A model generated the notes under the pieces. That model was not told where the DNA came from and did not search any database. It saw nothing but the letters and a program-made list of their open reading frames with translations. Below, one piece after another: positions 1 to 7,217 of a DNA stretch of 64,000 nucleotides. The stretch's first letter is position 1; every line of letters begins with the position of its first letter. Source of the stretch: Agarilytica rhodophyticola (GTDB taxonomy: Bacteria > Pseudomonadota > Gammaproteobacteria > Pseudomonadales > Cellvibrionaceae). Where the stretch lies: the NCBI RefSeq assembly GCF_002157225.2, contig NZ_CP020038.1, positions 1,945,001 through 2,009,000 of the forward strand, given 5' to 3'. The translations under genes and the position numbers were made by a program.

Positions 1-108
1 ACCACACCATTAAAAATTAAATCATTTAATCGCCGATGTAAAAAACATACCGCACCAGGAAAACGTGTTAATCCTAGTCGATATAAGTCATCATGGAGAA
101 AAAAATAA
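1..108 (+). CDS. C-terminal end of an unidentified protein (partial)
   Basis: The frame is open from base 1 to a TAA at 106-108 and gives a 35-residue, very basic tail (ending YKSSWRKK). The 5' part lies outside the window, so no family can be named. Its stop overlaps the next start in a TAATG, the same coupling seen again at 576-580, so these genes form one translationally coupled rightward operon. The basic tail would suit a nucleic-acid-binding phage protein, but that is only inference. Confidence 0.5.
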   Translation, partial: TTPLKIKSFNRRCKKHTAPGKRVNPSRYKSSWRKK

Positions 109-578
109 TGGATAATTTAAACCTATTATCACTGGATCTCGGTACAACGACTGGATGGGCAATGACATCACATGAATTAATTATCAGCGGTACAGCCAAT
201 TTCAAGCATAGTCGTTACGACGGGGGTGGGATGCGATTTTTAAAATTTAATGCTTGGCTACGAGATTTACATACATCCATCGATGGCATAGACGTAATTT
301 ACTTCGAGGAGGTTAGGCGGCACATAGGGACAGACGCGGCGCATGTGTACGGCGGATTCTTAGCAACACTCACGGCGTTTGGTGAGCAAGAAAATATTCC
401 TTACCAAGGTGTGCCTGTCGGGACAATTAAAAAACATATCACCGGCAAAGGTAATGCGAGCAAACAGGCTATGATCGATTCGGTGAGACGTTTAGGCTAT
501 GAACCTGCTGACGATAACGAGGCAGATGCGCTAGGACTGCTCATGTGGGCGCAGGATCAACGAACAGGGAGGCACTAA
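108..578 (+). CDS. RuvC-like Holliday junction resolvase (phage type)
   Basis: About 156 residues. The N-terminal strand LSLDLGTTTGWAM is the RNase H-fold signature of RuvC-like endonucleases, with the first catalytic Asp in LDLG. An acidic residue follows in YFEEV and the C-terminal acidic cluster is DDNEADALG, as in phage crossover-junction resolvases. This fold cleaves branched DNA with two metal ions. I chose the ATG at 108 because a GGAG lies 9 bases before it and it couples to the upstream stop; an ATG at 93 is in frame but poorly placed. The gene overlaps the next by TAATG. Phage replication/packaging role is inferred from neighbours. Confidence 0.75.
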   Translation: MDNLNLLSLDLGTTTGWAMTSHELIISGTANFKHSRYDGGGMRFLKFNAWLRDLHTSIDGIDVIYFEEVRRHIGTDAAHVYGGFLATLTAFGEQENIPYQGVPVGTIKKHITGKGNASKQAMIDSVRRLGYEPADDNEADALGLLMWAQDQRTGRH

Positions 579-988
579 TGCATCGGCATAGCTGGGATAA
601 CAAAACCGTAGCACGGCGTTTTGAGGAGTGTGTTAGCGTGTTAAGCAAGTTACCAGGAAATATATCACTGGGCCATAGAAATTATTGGCCTGAAATTAAA
701 TATACACCACGCGAAATTGCTCGGATGGAAAAAATAAAAAAATACACGATATTACAACCACTCCCCGATGCCATTGATCGCGCAGAAGAAACCCTAGCTT
801 GGATTACGCTAGTCGATGAGCCAGAGTGGCGTAAACTAATTTGGCTTAGGGCACAGCGGATGTCGTGGCGAGCCATTGCGCGAGAAGTGGGTTATCCGAA
901 AACAACGGCACAGCGGTATTGGAATGAAGCGCTTAGGGCTATTAGTAATAATTTAGAAGTACCGGTAAGTGGCGGTAACTCCTGGTAA
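578..988 (+). CDS. DUF6362-like phage protein with C-terminal HTH
   Basis: 136 residues starting at the ATG within TAATG, preceded by GGGAGG at 567-572. The C-terminal half reads as a DNA-binding segment: a tryptophan-rich stretch (EWRKLIWLRAQRMSWRAIA) followed by REVGYPKTTAQRYWNEAL, which looks like the recognition helix of a helix-turn-helix. This pattern is typical of small DUF6362-type proteins found next to terminase and resolvase genes of phages and elements. Biochemical function is unknown. The family call is from memory of the motif, not from a search. Confidence 0.6.
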   Translation: MHRHSWDNKTVARRFEECVSVLSKLPGNISLGHRNYWPEIKYTPREIARMEKIKKYTILQPLPDAIDRAEETLAWITLVDEPEWRKLIWLRAQRMSWRAIAREVGYPKTTAQRYWNEALRAISNNLEVPVSGGNSW

Positions 989-1099
989 GAAGTCTTAAAA
1001 AACGGGTGGGACAAATTCTGCGTTTGGGCGTATAGTTTGCCCTATCCTGAGACAAGAACCAGCAAGCACCGCTCGAAATATTTATTTAAAAAATTATTA

Positions 1100-1132
1100 A
1101 ACCGCAGTTGAGACTATCGCTGCGGTTTTTTT
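1100..1132 (+). terminator. Rho-independent terminator
   Basis: Perfect 8-bp stem AACCGCAG (1100-1107) and CTGCGGTT (1120-1127) with a 12-nt loop, followed by a run of T to 1132. It closes the rightward operon of the resolvase and DUF6362-like genes. Confidence 0.8.
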
Positions 1133-1148
1133 ATGCCTGGAAAAAATT

Positions 1149-1544
1149 ATGGACTCTGCCGTTAAAAAATCACCACTCAAAGCCATTCGGCAGAAATGCT
1201 TGGACTGTGCCGAAATACAACCACACATTCGAAGGTGTGAATTTACAACATGCCCTCTCCACCCCTACCGAATGGGTAAGCATATTTTTTATAGGAAAGC
1301 CAAGCCTGATAATTATCGATCACCAGTCAAGGCCATAAGGGCTGAATGCTTGGATTGTTGTCACGGATCATCCAGTGAGGTCAAACGATGCCAAGCAGAA
1401 TCTTGCGCACTATGGCACTACCGCTTAGGTAAAAATCCTTTTGTTGATCCTGAACACAGCCAACGACTTCGTGAGCGCATGTTGAAGGCTAGAAATAGCG
1501 CATCTGACAGAGAAAATAGTATTCATACGGTTATCGAGACGTAA
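1149..1544 (+). CDS. Duplicated Cys4 zinc-binding-like phage protein
   Basis: 131 residues made of two copies of one motif. Copy one reads KAIRQKCLDC then RRCEFTTCPLHPYRMGK; copy two reads KAIRAECLDC then KRCQAESCALWHYRLGK. Each copy has a CxxC followed by a C-x4-C spacing and a conserved (H/W)PYR.GK-like end, consistent with a small zinc-binding unit that is common in prophages and integrative elements. The family has no assigned function that I know of. The tail (residues ~105-131) is polar. No strong ribosome binding site precedes the ATG; the gene sits just after a terminator, so it must have its own promoter. Confidence 0.65.
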   Translation: MDSAVKKSPLKAIRQKCLDCAEIQPHIRRCEFTTCPLHPYRMGKHIFYRKAKPDNYRSPVKAIRAECLDCCHGSSSEVKRCQAESCALWHYRLGKNPFVDPEHSQRLRERMLKARNSASDRENSIHTVIET

Positions 1545-1760
1545 GGTATACCTCATAAGACTTTTTTTATTTTAGTCAATCAAATGACGGGGTTATGATG
1601 TGTTGTCGCTATAGGGGGTGACTGGAGTGCTTGAAACTATGATTGTTTAAAATAAGGCTATCTGATTGAGAATAATCAATAACACCTGTGAAGTGGTAGG
1701 TTGGCCTACCCTCATAAGTGATAATTGTTTTCTTCCAATCAGATAAGCCTTTTTCAACGA

Positions 1761-1928
1761 ATGAAGTCTATTGTTATATCCGATCACCACATATTAAAAC
1801 TTGCTGGATACTATCCAAAGATATCTCACATGATTAAACAAACATTTTTCACGTTATTAATTTTATTCTTTATCGCGGTGATTGGGGGTGCTGGATTTAT
1901 TATTTACGATGGGATTAAGCACATGTAA
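1761..1928 (+). CDS. Small single-pass membrane protein (uncertain)
   Basis: A 55-residue reading frame with one clear hydrophobic helix (FFTLLILFFIAVIGGAGFIIY) and a short cytoplasmic-like tail. The start could be 1761 or the internal ATG at 1831 immediately before the helix. There is no recognisable family and no strong ribosome binding site, so this could be a chance frame. Phage and element modules often encode such peptides. Confidence 0.3.
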   Translation: MKSIVISDHHILKLAGYYPKISHMIKQTFFTLLILFFIAVIGGAGFIIYDGIKHM

Positions 1929-2419
1929 CATTTGTGTTTAGTGGCATATTTTTCTCGCGCTATTTTTTACGGTAATTTATTTACTATTTTCTTACATTAA
2001 TATTAGTTTTGAAAAAAATTAATTTGATTGAAACTTTTATTAATTACCACAGTCTTATTTGTAAACCAGCTCATAACACTTAAAAAACTTCGCCGAACAT
2101 CTGCGATCTCCTTCGAAAATAACCAAAAAGGTACTTGGTTGAAATAAGCGCCAAGCGGGCCTCCACACCGCCGAATTTCGCTAGCGATAGATATTGTTAA
2201 GTGGTTCGCAGTTCGCGGTTCGCACTATATCTCATCAATTATTAAAAACACGTCATCGTCATCTAGCCTTAAAAAATAGGGTAATACTGTATTTACTAAA
2301 TAACATCATCGCCTTCTTGGAGTGCGAACCTCATTGTTGTAGGTTCGCACCTCGTTAATACTTGTCCATTTATTTTTCTTTTTATATTTTCCACGTATTA
2401 ATTTTACTAAGGTTTGTAT
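1929..2419. promoter_or_regulatory. 491-base non-coding stretch with repeated GTTCGCA motifs
   Basis: No credible gene. The stretch holds a cluster of GTTCGCA/TGCGAAC copies: three in a row near 2200-2225 and an inverted pair at 2322-2350. It leads directly into the ParB-methyltransferase gene, so it is probably that gene's control region. Confidence 0.45.
2322..2350. repeat. 10-bp perfect inverted repeat, likely operator
   Basis: GTGCGAACCT (2322-2331) and AGGTTCGCAC (2341-2350) flank a 9-nt loop. No T-run follows, so it is not a typical terminator. Its place 70 bases before the methyltransferase start suggests an operator; this is inference. Confidence 0.55.
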
Positions 2420-3670
2420 ATGGCGCACATCGCTGTAGGCTCGGTGGTACAATGGCCACTTAAAAAACTCATTCCCTATGCTCGTAATGCCCGTACACAT
2501 GATGATACCCAAGTCTCCCAAATCGCTGCCAGTATTGTCGAATTTGGTTTTGTTAATCCTATCCTAGTCTCGAGTGACGGAACGATTATCGCAGGCCATG
2601 GCCGCCTCATGGCCGCACAACAATTACAACTTGAAAAAGCCCCGGTGATTATTCTAGATCATCTAACAGAATCACAAAGGCGGGCGCTCGTTATCGCGGA
2701 TAATAAACTCGCAGAAAACGCTGGATGGAACGACGAACTACTTGCCTTGGAACTTGGTGATTTAAAAGACCTAGGGTTTAATCTCGATATCATTGGCTTT
2801 TCGGATGACGAGCTAGATGAATTACTGGATTTTGATAGCGCATCGGATAGCCAAGGCAACGAGGATGAGGTGCCTGAGCCAGAAGAAAGTGTGATCAGTC
2901 AAGTCGGTGATATATGGTTGCTAGGCGATCATAAATTATTATGTGGAGATGCCACTAGCCGTGAGGATATTAATACGCTACTGGGGGATGAGTTGGTCGA
3001 TATGACCTTTACCGATCCGCCTTATAATGTGGATTATGGCAGTAACCAGCGCGATAAAATACGTTTTAACAGTCGTCCTATACTCAACGATAATCTAGGC
3101 GAGGGCTTTTACACATTTTTAAAAGACGCGCTAACGCATATCCTCGATAAAACTAAAGGCGCGTGTTATATCTGTATGTCCTCCAGCGAACTGGATACCT
3201 TACAAAAGGCATTTCGTGATGCCGGTGGCCGTTGGTCGACATTTATTATTTGGGCGAAAAATCATTTTACATTAGGCCATTCCGATTATCAGCGACAATA
3301 TGAATCGATTCTCTATGGTTGGAAACAGGGTAGCGATCACTTCTGGTGTGGTGATAGAAATCAAACCGATCTATGGTTTTTTAATAAGCCCAATAAAAGT
3401 GACTTGCATCCCACAATGAAGCCGGTCGAGCTTGTGGAGAAAGCGATTAGAAATTCCAGTAAAAGTCGGGATATTGTATTAGACCCGTTTGGTGGCTCTG
3501 GCAGTACCTTAATTGCCTGTGAGAAAGCTAACCGCCGTGCAAGGCTAGTAGAGCTTGACCCTAAATATGTGGACGTTATTATTCGTCGTTGGCAAGAATA
3601 TTCAGGGGGTGAAGCCACGAGGCTGTTGGATTCACTTACCTTTAACAGCCTAGAGGTAACGTCGGCTTAG
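2420..3670 (+). CDS. ParB/sulfiredoxin-domain DNA (adenine-N6/N4-cytosine) methyltransferase
   Basis: 416 residues. Residues ~10-110 form a ParB-N-like domain (PYARNARTHDDTQVSQIAASI, then IIAGHGRLMAA), and residues ~165-400 a methyltransferase domain. The catalytic motif TDPPYNVDYG lies near residue 200 and the SAM-binding motif DPFGGSGST near residue 355. Catalytic motif before SAM motif is the beta-class order. Such fusions are typical of phages and mobile elements, where they modify the element's DNA and may block host restriction. The ATG at 2420 is preceded by AAGG. It ends 3 bases before the convergent gene. Target sequence cannot be read from the protein. Confidence 0.9.
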   Translation: MAHIAVGSVVQWPLKKLIPYARNARTHDDTQVSQIAASIVEFGFVNPILVSSDGTIIAGHGRLMAAQQLQLEKAPVIILDHLTESQRRALVIADNKLAENAGWNDELLALELGDLKDLGFNLDIIGFSDDELDELLDFDSASDSQGNEDEVPEPEESVISQVGDIWLLGDHKLLCGDATSREDINTLLGDELVDMTFTDPPYNVDYGSNQRDKIRFNSRPILNDNLGEGFYTFLKDALTHILDKTKGACYICMSSSELDTLQKAFRDAGGRWSTFIIWAKNHFTLGHSDYQRQYESILYGWKQGSDHFWCGDRNQTDLWFFNKPNKSDLHPTMKPVELVEKAIRNSSKSRDIVLDPFGGSGSTLIACEKANRRARLVELDPKYVDVIIRRWQEYSGGEATRLLDSLTFNSLEVTSA

Positions 3671-3673
3671 CCT

Positions 3674-3952
3674 CTAGGGTGAGGTTAGCCGTGTGCAAAT
3701 ACGGAGGGCTTCCTTATCCCAGTCATTATTGTTGTAGTCGATGCGCTGTGTGATGATTTCGCTTAAAAAGTCTCGAATAATGGGGCGTATATCAAAATCA
3801 TCCTCCAATGTTTCGAGAAGATCGTATAAATCATCGTCGCCGATAATGTCGACTAAGTGATGAGTCGCTTGGTTACAAGGTATTGGCTTTTTCATCAATA
3901 CTTGTAATTCGTTTGCGATTTTTTTTGTTTTAGGTAATGCCCATGTGCCCAT
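3674..3952 (-). CDS. Small acidic protein of unknown function
   Basis: 92 residues, with a middle rich in acidic residues (DIIGDDDLYDLLETLEDDFD). I recognise no family. I chose the ATG at 3952 because GAGGAAATTAAA precedes it; an in-frame ATG at 3991 lies inside the shared upstream element and has no ribosome binding site. First of the leftward battery of small genes with the common element. Convergent with the methyltransferase gene. Confidence 0.6.
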   Translation of the reverse strand: MGTWALPKTKKIANELQVLMKKPIPCNQATHHLVDIIGDDDLYDLLETLEDDFDIRPIIRDFLSEIITQRIDYNNNDWDKEALRICTRLTSP

Positions 3953-3980
3953 TTTAATTTCCTCGCTTGATGTGTGTTTC

Positions 3981-4030
3981 TGTAGGGACATTAACGCTCG
4001 TTCCGACGACTACATCAAGTCATTGATGCG
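3981..4030 (-). promoter_or_regulatory. Shared upstream element, copy A
   Basis: One of several copies of a ~50-nt element. Read on the minus strand it contains CATCAATGACTTGATG, then ~20 variable bases, then GAGCGTTAATGTCCCTACA. TTGATG and TTAATG, 18 bases apart, could be -35 and -10 boxes; CATCA-N6-TGATG is a possible operator over the -35 region. It ends 29 bases before the chosen start of the downstream gene. Confidence 0.65.
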
Positions 4031-4101
4031 TATATTTTTATTTCTCATTCGATGCGCGGATTAAATATTTATTCTAGAGAATAATATGGCATATTCTTGG
4101 G

Positions 4102-4353
4102 TTAATCGTACCCGTTGATTGGCTCCAAATCGCCACTCGTGGCGTCGCTCGAATACTGAAGGTGGTGCAAACAAGGTGCTTCTGGATTCACAAACATGAC
4201 GCCACCCGTAACGTGTAGTATGACGCCGTATTTTTGGGATAAGCGTGTCAGTTCTTCTGTGAATTTTTTGAATTGTTCTTCTTGCGAATATTGTTCTTTT
4301 TGTAATTTTTTTATAGTGTCGTTGTCTATGCCTGAGTATGTGTCGATAGTCAT
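4102..4353 (-). CDS. Small protein, paralogue of the 5038-5292 product
   Basis: 83 residues. The core FKKFTEELTRLSQKYGVIL and the C-terminal DLEPING match the protein at 5038-5292 (LKKFTEDLATITKKYGIVL, GLTPIN), so the two are paralogues. A predicted amphipathic helix is followed by a short beta-rich part. The start at 4353 has GGAG six bases upstream, matches the paralogue's length, and lies just after a good promoter (4385-4412); a longer frame from 4464 would run through that promoter. No known family recognised. Confidence 0.65.
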   Translation of the reverse strand: MTIDTYSGIDNDTIKKLQKEQYSQEEQFKKFTEELTRLSQKYGVILHVTGGVMFVNPEAPCLHHLQYSSDATSGDLEPINGYD

Positions 4354-4384
4354 GGTATTCTCCGCTGGATTTTGTGTGAAAGCA

Positions 4385-4412
4385 TTAATACTTTGTAGGT
4401 GTACAGAGTCAA
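4385..4412 (-). promoter_or_regulatory. Sigma-70-like promoter (diverged copy of the shared element)
   Basis: On the minus strand TTGACT (4412-4407) and TATTAA (4390-4385) are 16 bases apart. The surrounding bases keep the order CATTA..., CAACTTGACT..., ATTAATG of the shared element, so this looks like a diverged copy. It drives the 83-residue gene that starts at 4353. Confidence 0.5.
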
Positions 4413-4521
4413 GTTGATAATGACTAAGTTTCATAGTGATAAGTGGTGATGGTGTATTTTTCATGATGTCATAATGGAGGCTAAGTATTAGCCCCCGAAT
4501 ATCGATAGTTATAGTTAAGGG

Positions 4522-4884
4522 TTAAATTTCTTTAGCGATGCTAGGGACATCGATACGACCATCAGCAATAGCGTTGAGTGTGTCGATATCAAGCGATTCA
4601 AGTACCGTTTTTATTTTTTTAGTCAGTATGTTTTGGGCTTCAGTTTGCCAATTGTCCATACTACCGATGTATCCTGTTTTGATTGCCTTAGCGCCAATAT
4701 TGCTTCTTAATGCAGCCTTAGCTTGTACCTTATACATATTAATATCGTTATATTGCTTTGATTCACAAATATCCTTTAGGTCTTTATCGGTGAAGTAGCT
4801 TTTATACTCATTAAAATGTCGGTGGCAGGCGGGATCAATCGTAGCGATGACTTTTTTAACAAGATCTAATCGTGATTCAGCCAT
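4522..4884 (-). CDS. Hypothetical protein, 120 residues
   Basis: Mostly helical-looking, lysine-rich soluble protein (MAESRLDLVKKVIATIDPA at the start, SLDIDTLNAIADGRIDVPSI near the end). I recognise no family or catalytic motif. A copy of the shared element lies just upstream at 4911-4960, so it is expressed with the rest of this small-gene battery. The 3' side runs into a G/C hairpin (about 4477-4497) before the next gene's region. Confidence 0.65.
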   Translation of the reverse strand: MAESRLDLVKKVIATIDPACHRHFNEYKSYFTDKDLKDICESKQYNDINMYKVQAKAALRSNIGAKAIKTGYIGSMDNWQTEAQNILTKKIKTVLESLDIDTLNAIADGRIDVPSIAKEI

Positions 4885-4910
4885 TTTAATAGTTCTCTGC
4901 GTTGTTTTTG

Positions 4911-4960
4911 TGTGGGGACATTAACGCTCTTTCTGGCGACTACATCAAGTCAATGATGGA
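4911..4960 (-). promoter_or_regulatory. Shared upstream element, copy B
   Basis: Nearly identical to copy A: on the minus strand CATCATTGACTTGATGTAG, a variable stretch, then GAGCGTTAATGTCCCCACA. It lies 27 bases before the start at 4884. Confidence 0.65.
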
Positions 4961-5037
4961 TATATTTTATATCTTTTATTAAAAATAAAGCCCACATATT
5001 AAGAATGCGGACTTTTACTATTATCCTTAAAAAACTT

Positions 5038-5292
5038 TTATTCTATTTCTAATTCGATGTACGAAAATTTCCAGTTGATTGGCGTTAGTCCGCCATCGTT
5101 AGGTTCACTATCGTATTCAATATAGGTAAGTTCTGGGTTGTTGGGGGAGGTAATCTCAATGGTGCTATCGGTATCGCATAGCGTTAAGACAATGCCGTAT
5201 TTTTTGGTGATTGTTGCGAGGTCTTCAGTGAATTTTTTTAACCGTAGTGTTTCATTTTTAGTAAGCGTGTCTTTGCCAAAGAGTTTTTTCAT
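5038..5292 (-). CDS. Small protein, paralogue of the 4102-4353 product
   Basis: 84 residues: a helical N-terminal half (LRLKKFTEDLATITKKYGIVL) and a C-terminal part with acidic, beta-like stretches (NPELTYIEYDSEPNDGGLTPIN). The resemblance to the 83-residue neighbour covers most of the length and indicates tandem duplication. I chose the ATG at 5292, preceded by AAGG at 7 bases, over the in-frame ATG at 5310. No function can be named. Confidence 0.6.
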   Translation of the reverse strand: MKKLFGKDTLTKNETLRLKKFTEDLATITKKYGIVLTLCDTDSTIEITSPNNPELTYIEYDSEPNDGGLTPINWKFSYIELEIE

Positions 5293-5329
5293 CTGAGTGC
5301 CTTGTGTCATTAGTGTGTGTTATGAGATG

Positions 5330-5361
5330 AAAGCTTCATTCACGGTGTAGATCAAGTGAAT
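5330..5361 (-). promoter_or_regulatory. Variant shared element with 10-bp perfect inverted repeat
   Basis: CTTCATTCAC and GTGAATGAAG flank 12 bases in the position where other genes of the battery carry the shared element. It keeps the ATCAAGT core and shares the AAGCGCTATT flank with the copy at 6221-6270, defining a second subtype. Confidence 0.5.
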
Positions 5362-5381
5362 GAAGCGCTATTGACAGGTGG

Positions 5382-5723
5382 CTAATAGAGTTTATGCGTT
5401 TGCCATTGGTTATCATCGTAGACATAAAGAAAGTTAGCGTCGTTTCTCTCGGCTACTATTATCAATTGCTCAATACTGTTAGCATATTGGGGTTTGCAGC
5501 GGTGCCAGGGGTTATTGTGATCCCGATGGTAAGCATATACCTCGTTATTCTCTATATACGATAAGCTGCCTAAGGCAATCAATGCGTTCGCGTCTTCAGA
5601 GGAATTATGATACTCCCTTAATGTCGGGCCTACACCACAACCAGTATCATGGCCATCGTGATGACAATATATTGCGTAATAACCGTCGCCTTTTTTTAAG
5701 GCTATTGTGGATCGCGTACTCAT
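5382..5723 (-). CDS. Phage-type 'STRSTIAL' family protein
   Basis: 113 residues beginning MSTRSTIALKKGDGYYAIYCHHDGH. This opening, with the YCHxDG motif, a later LREYH and an ALIALGSLSYI segment, is typical of a widespread small phage protein family without known function. It is paralogous to the 122-residue product of 5817-6185 (matching YYAIYC/YHAVYC, LREYHNSSEDANALI/LHQHYNTLDSIYQLI, YVYDDNQW/YIYANDLW). GGAG precedes the ATG and a copy of the shared element lies at 5751-5800. Confidence 0.7.
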   Translation of the reverse strand: MSTRSTIALKKGDGYYAIYCHHDGHDTGCGVGPTLREYHNSSEDANALIALGSLSYIENNEVYAYHRDHNNPWHRCKPQYANSIEQLIIVAERNDANFLYVYDDNQWQTHKLY

Positions 5724-5750
5724 TTTTTTCTCCGTTACGTGTCGTGTTTA

Positions 5751-5800
5751 GGTCTAGACATTAACGCTCGCTTCGACGATGACATCAAGTCAATGATGTG
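5751..5800 (-). promoter_or_regulatory. Shared upstream element, copy D
   Basis: On the minus strand CATCATTGACTTGATGTCA, a variable stretch, then GAGCGTTAATGTCTAGACC. Same order and spacing as copies A and B; 28 bases before the start at 5723. Confidence 0.65.
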
Positions 5801-5816
5801 ATTTTTTAAAACGTCG

Positions 5817-6185
5817 CTAAATAGCAAGCGGCGTGTGCCGCCAGAGATCATTCGCATAGATATAAATATGATGGGCGTTAGCTTTAACACCTTCGTCCAG
5901 CGCAATGCCGATATCTTTATATGTGGTATCAGGGTGGTGGTTTTTGTGGCCAATCGTAAAAAGGCGAATACTGTCGGCATATAGGGTATGAATATTGCCA
6001 ACCTGAATAAGTTGATAGATGCTATCTAGTGTGTTGTAGTGCTGATGTAAAATATCGCCCAGACCACCCTTATGATTATTATGGTGGTTATAAAAACAAT
6101 AAACGGCGTGATAAGTACTTTTATTTTTTACTAGCAACATAGCTTTGTTTGTATCTACTTTTGCCTCTGAATTTTTTGCTGTCAT
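5817..6185 (-). CDS. Diverged paralogue of the 'STRSTIAL' family protein
   Basis: 122 residues. The family core is kept (STYHAVYCFYNHHNNHKGGLGDIL, HHIYIYANDLW) but the usual opening is replaced by a polar stretch (MTAKNSEAKVDTNKAM). Histidine-rich like its neighbour. The pair at 5382 and 5817 probably arose by duplication. Function unknown. A variant shared element lies upstream at 6221-6270. Confidence 0.6.
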   Translation of the reverse strand: MTAKNSEAKVDTNKAMLLVKNKSTYHAVYCFYNHHNNHKGGLGDILHQHYNTLDSIYQLIQVGNIHTLYADSIRLFTIGHKNHHPDTTYKDIGIALDEGVKANAHHIYIYANDLWRHTPLAI

Positions 6186-6220
6186 TATCGGAGTTCCTTT
6201 GGCGAATTACAGGGTGTTGT

Positions 6221-6270
6221 GTTCCATTCAGGCGTCACTTACCGACAAGGTCAAGTCAATGAAGCGCTAT
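6221..6270 (-). promoter_or_regulatory. Variant shared element, copy F
   Basis: On the minus strand ATAGCGCTTCATTGACTTGAC is followed by a diverged right half. It shares the AGCGCTTCATT left flank with the variant at 5330-5361 and the TTGACTTGA core with copies A, B and D. Confidence 0.5.
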
Positions 6271-6290
6271 TTTTATAGTATTTAGATATT

Positions 6291-6734
6291 TTAATGGCCT
6301 GAACTTATCGAAGGTGTTGGGTCTTTTTTTAATGTGTATGTGCGCGATCCATCTTTATCTTTCGATGAGACTATTTTGTGTCCCTTAGTTTTTAAAGTAC
6401 TTATAGCGCCCCTCACGCTATGTTTCTGCCAAGAGGTAGCCTCGCATAAAGCCTCAAGCGTTGCCCCTTCCTTGGCGCTCACAAGCTGGAGAATAATATC
6501 ATTCTTGCTCGTTTTGCTTTTCTCCCTAGGTGCAAGGCCAATGGCTTTAAATCCGTTGGCGTTAATAGTGTAGTCACCGTTCTTCTCGTCGATAAATTGT
6601 TTTTTGATAAGGCTGCTAATAACACGCGACTCGATGCCTTTATTGATAGTGTTCGGCAGTGGATATATCGAGCCTGTTTCTCTTTGCGCCGCGTTAGATA
6701 AAATGGTGGTTTGTGTATTGGTAAGTTTTATCAT
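6291..6734 (-). CDS. DUF3489 domain protein
   Basis: 147 residues. Residues ~75-140 match the DUF3489 winged-helix-like pattern: KNDIILQLVSAKEGATLEALCEATSWQKHSVRGAISTLKTKGHKI, then a tyrosine-containing strand (SRTYTL). Residues 1-70 form a second helical, DNA-binding-like unit (LTNTQTTILSNAAQR). DUF3489 proteins are small, often element-borne, and are thought to bind DNA, but no role is established. No clear copy of the shared element was found directly upstream. Confidence 0.75.
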   Translation of the reverse strand: MIKLTNTQTTILSNAAQRETGSIYPLPNTINKGIESRVISSLIKKQFIDEKNGDYTINANGFKAIGLAPREKSKTSKNDIILQLVSAKEGATLEALCEATSWQKHSVRGAISTLKTKGHKIVSSKDKDGSRTYTLKKDPTPSISSGH

Positions 6735-6834
6735 GATAGATATCTCTTTATTTTTTACTTGTAAGTTTGAGGCGATGAAGGGCTACATGTTGTAGCCGCT
6801 CTCTTATGATGTTGTTTATACTCATTCTTTTTAT

Positions 6835-7074
6835 TTAGTATTTAGCTGCGTTTCCTGGTGCGTATTCGCCTTCTTTAAATACTTTGTCCGTCAAGTGCTT
6901 TAATAATTCGGCGTAATCGGTAATGTCGGTAACATGTCCCCAATGTATCTTGTCTTGATTAACATTAAATAAATTTTCGTTGTGCTGCTGCAGGCGTTGT
7001 AGCGCCTTATTAATCTGATTTTTTTTAGCGGTAAATGCTGCTTTGGGGCTTTTGGGTTCGTCAAAATTAATCAT
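6835..7074 (-). CDS. Hypothetical protein, 79 residues
   Basis: Short helical protein (AFTAKKNQINKALQRLQQHNENLFNV) with a polar C-terminus. No family recognised. It carries a right-half copy of the shared element upstream (7101-7140), which supports it being expressed. Confidence 0.5.
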   Translation of the reverse strand: MINFDEPKSPKAAFTAKKNQINKALQRLQQHNENLFNVNQDKIHWGHVTDITDYAELLKHLTDKVFKEGEYAPGNAAKY

Positions 7075-7100
7075 TATATTTGCCTTTTGTATTGCATGTT

Positions 7101-7140
7101 TGTAGGGACATTAACCCTTCACCTGCCGAACACATCAAGC
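7101..7140 (-). promoter_or_regulatory. Shared upstream element, partial copy G
   Basis: The sequence TGTAGGGACATTAAC and a later ACATCAAG are kept as in copies A, B and D, but the CAATGATG end is replaced by GCGGTTTT. It lies upstream of the 79-residue gene. Confidence 0.5.
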
Positions 7141-7217
7141 GGTTTTTTATTGTTTTTTTAGTCACGATGACTTGCTTTCTTTCTTCATTTGAGTGATGTA
7201 TTTTTTATGTAGGGAAC

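Noticed and set aside
3674..3991. Longer reading of the small acidic protein from 3991
   Set aside because: That ATG lies within the shared upstream element; GAGGAAATTAAA points to 3952.
4102..4464. Longer 120-residue reading of the small gene from 4464
   Set aside because: The first 37 codons cross a good promoter (4385-4412), and the ATG at 4353 has GGAG upstream and matches the paralogue's length.
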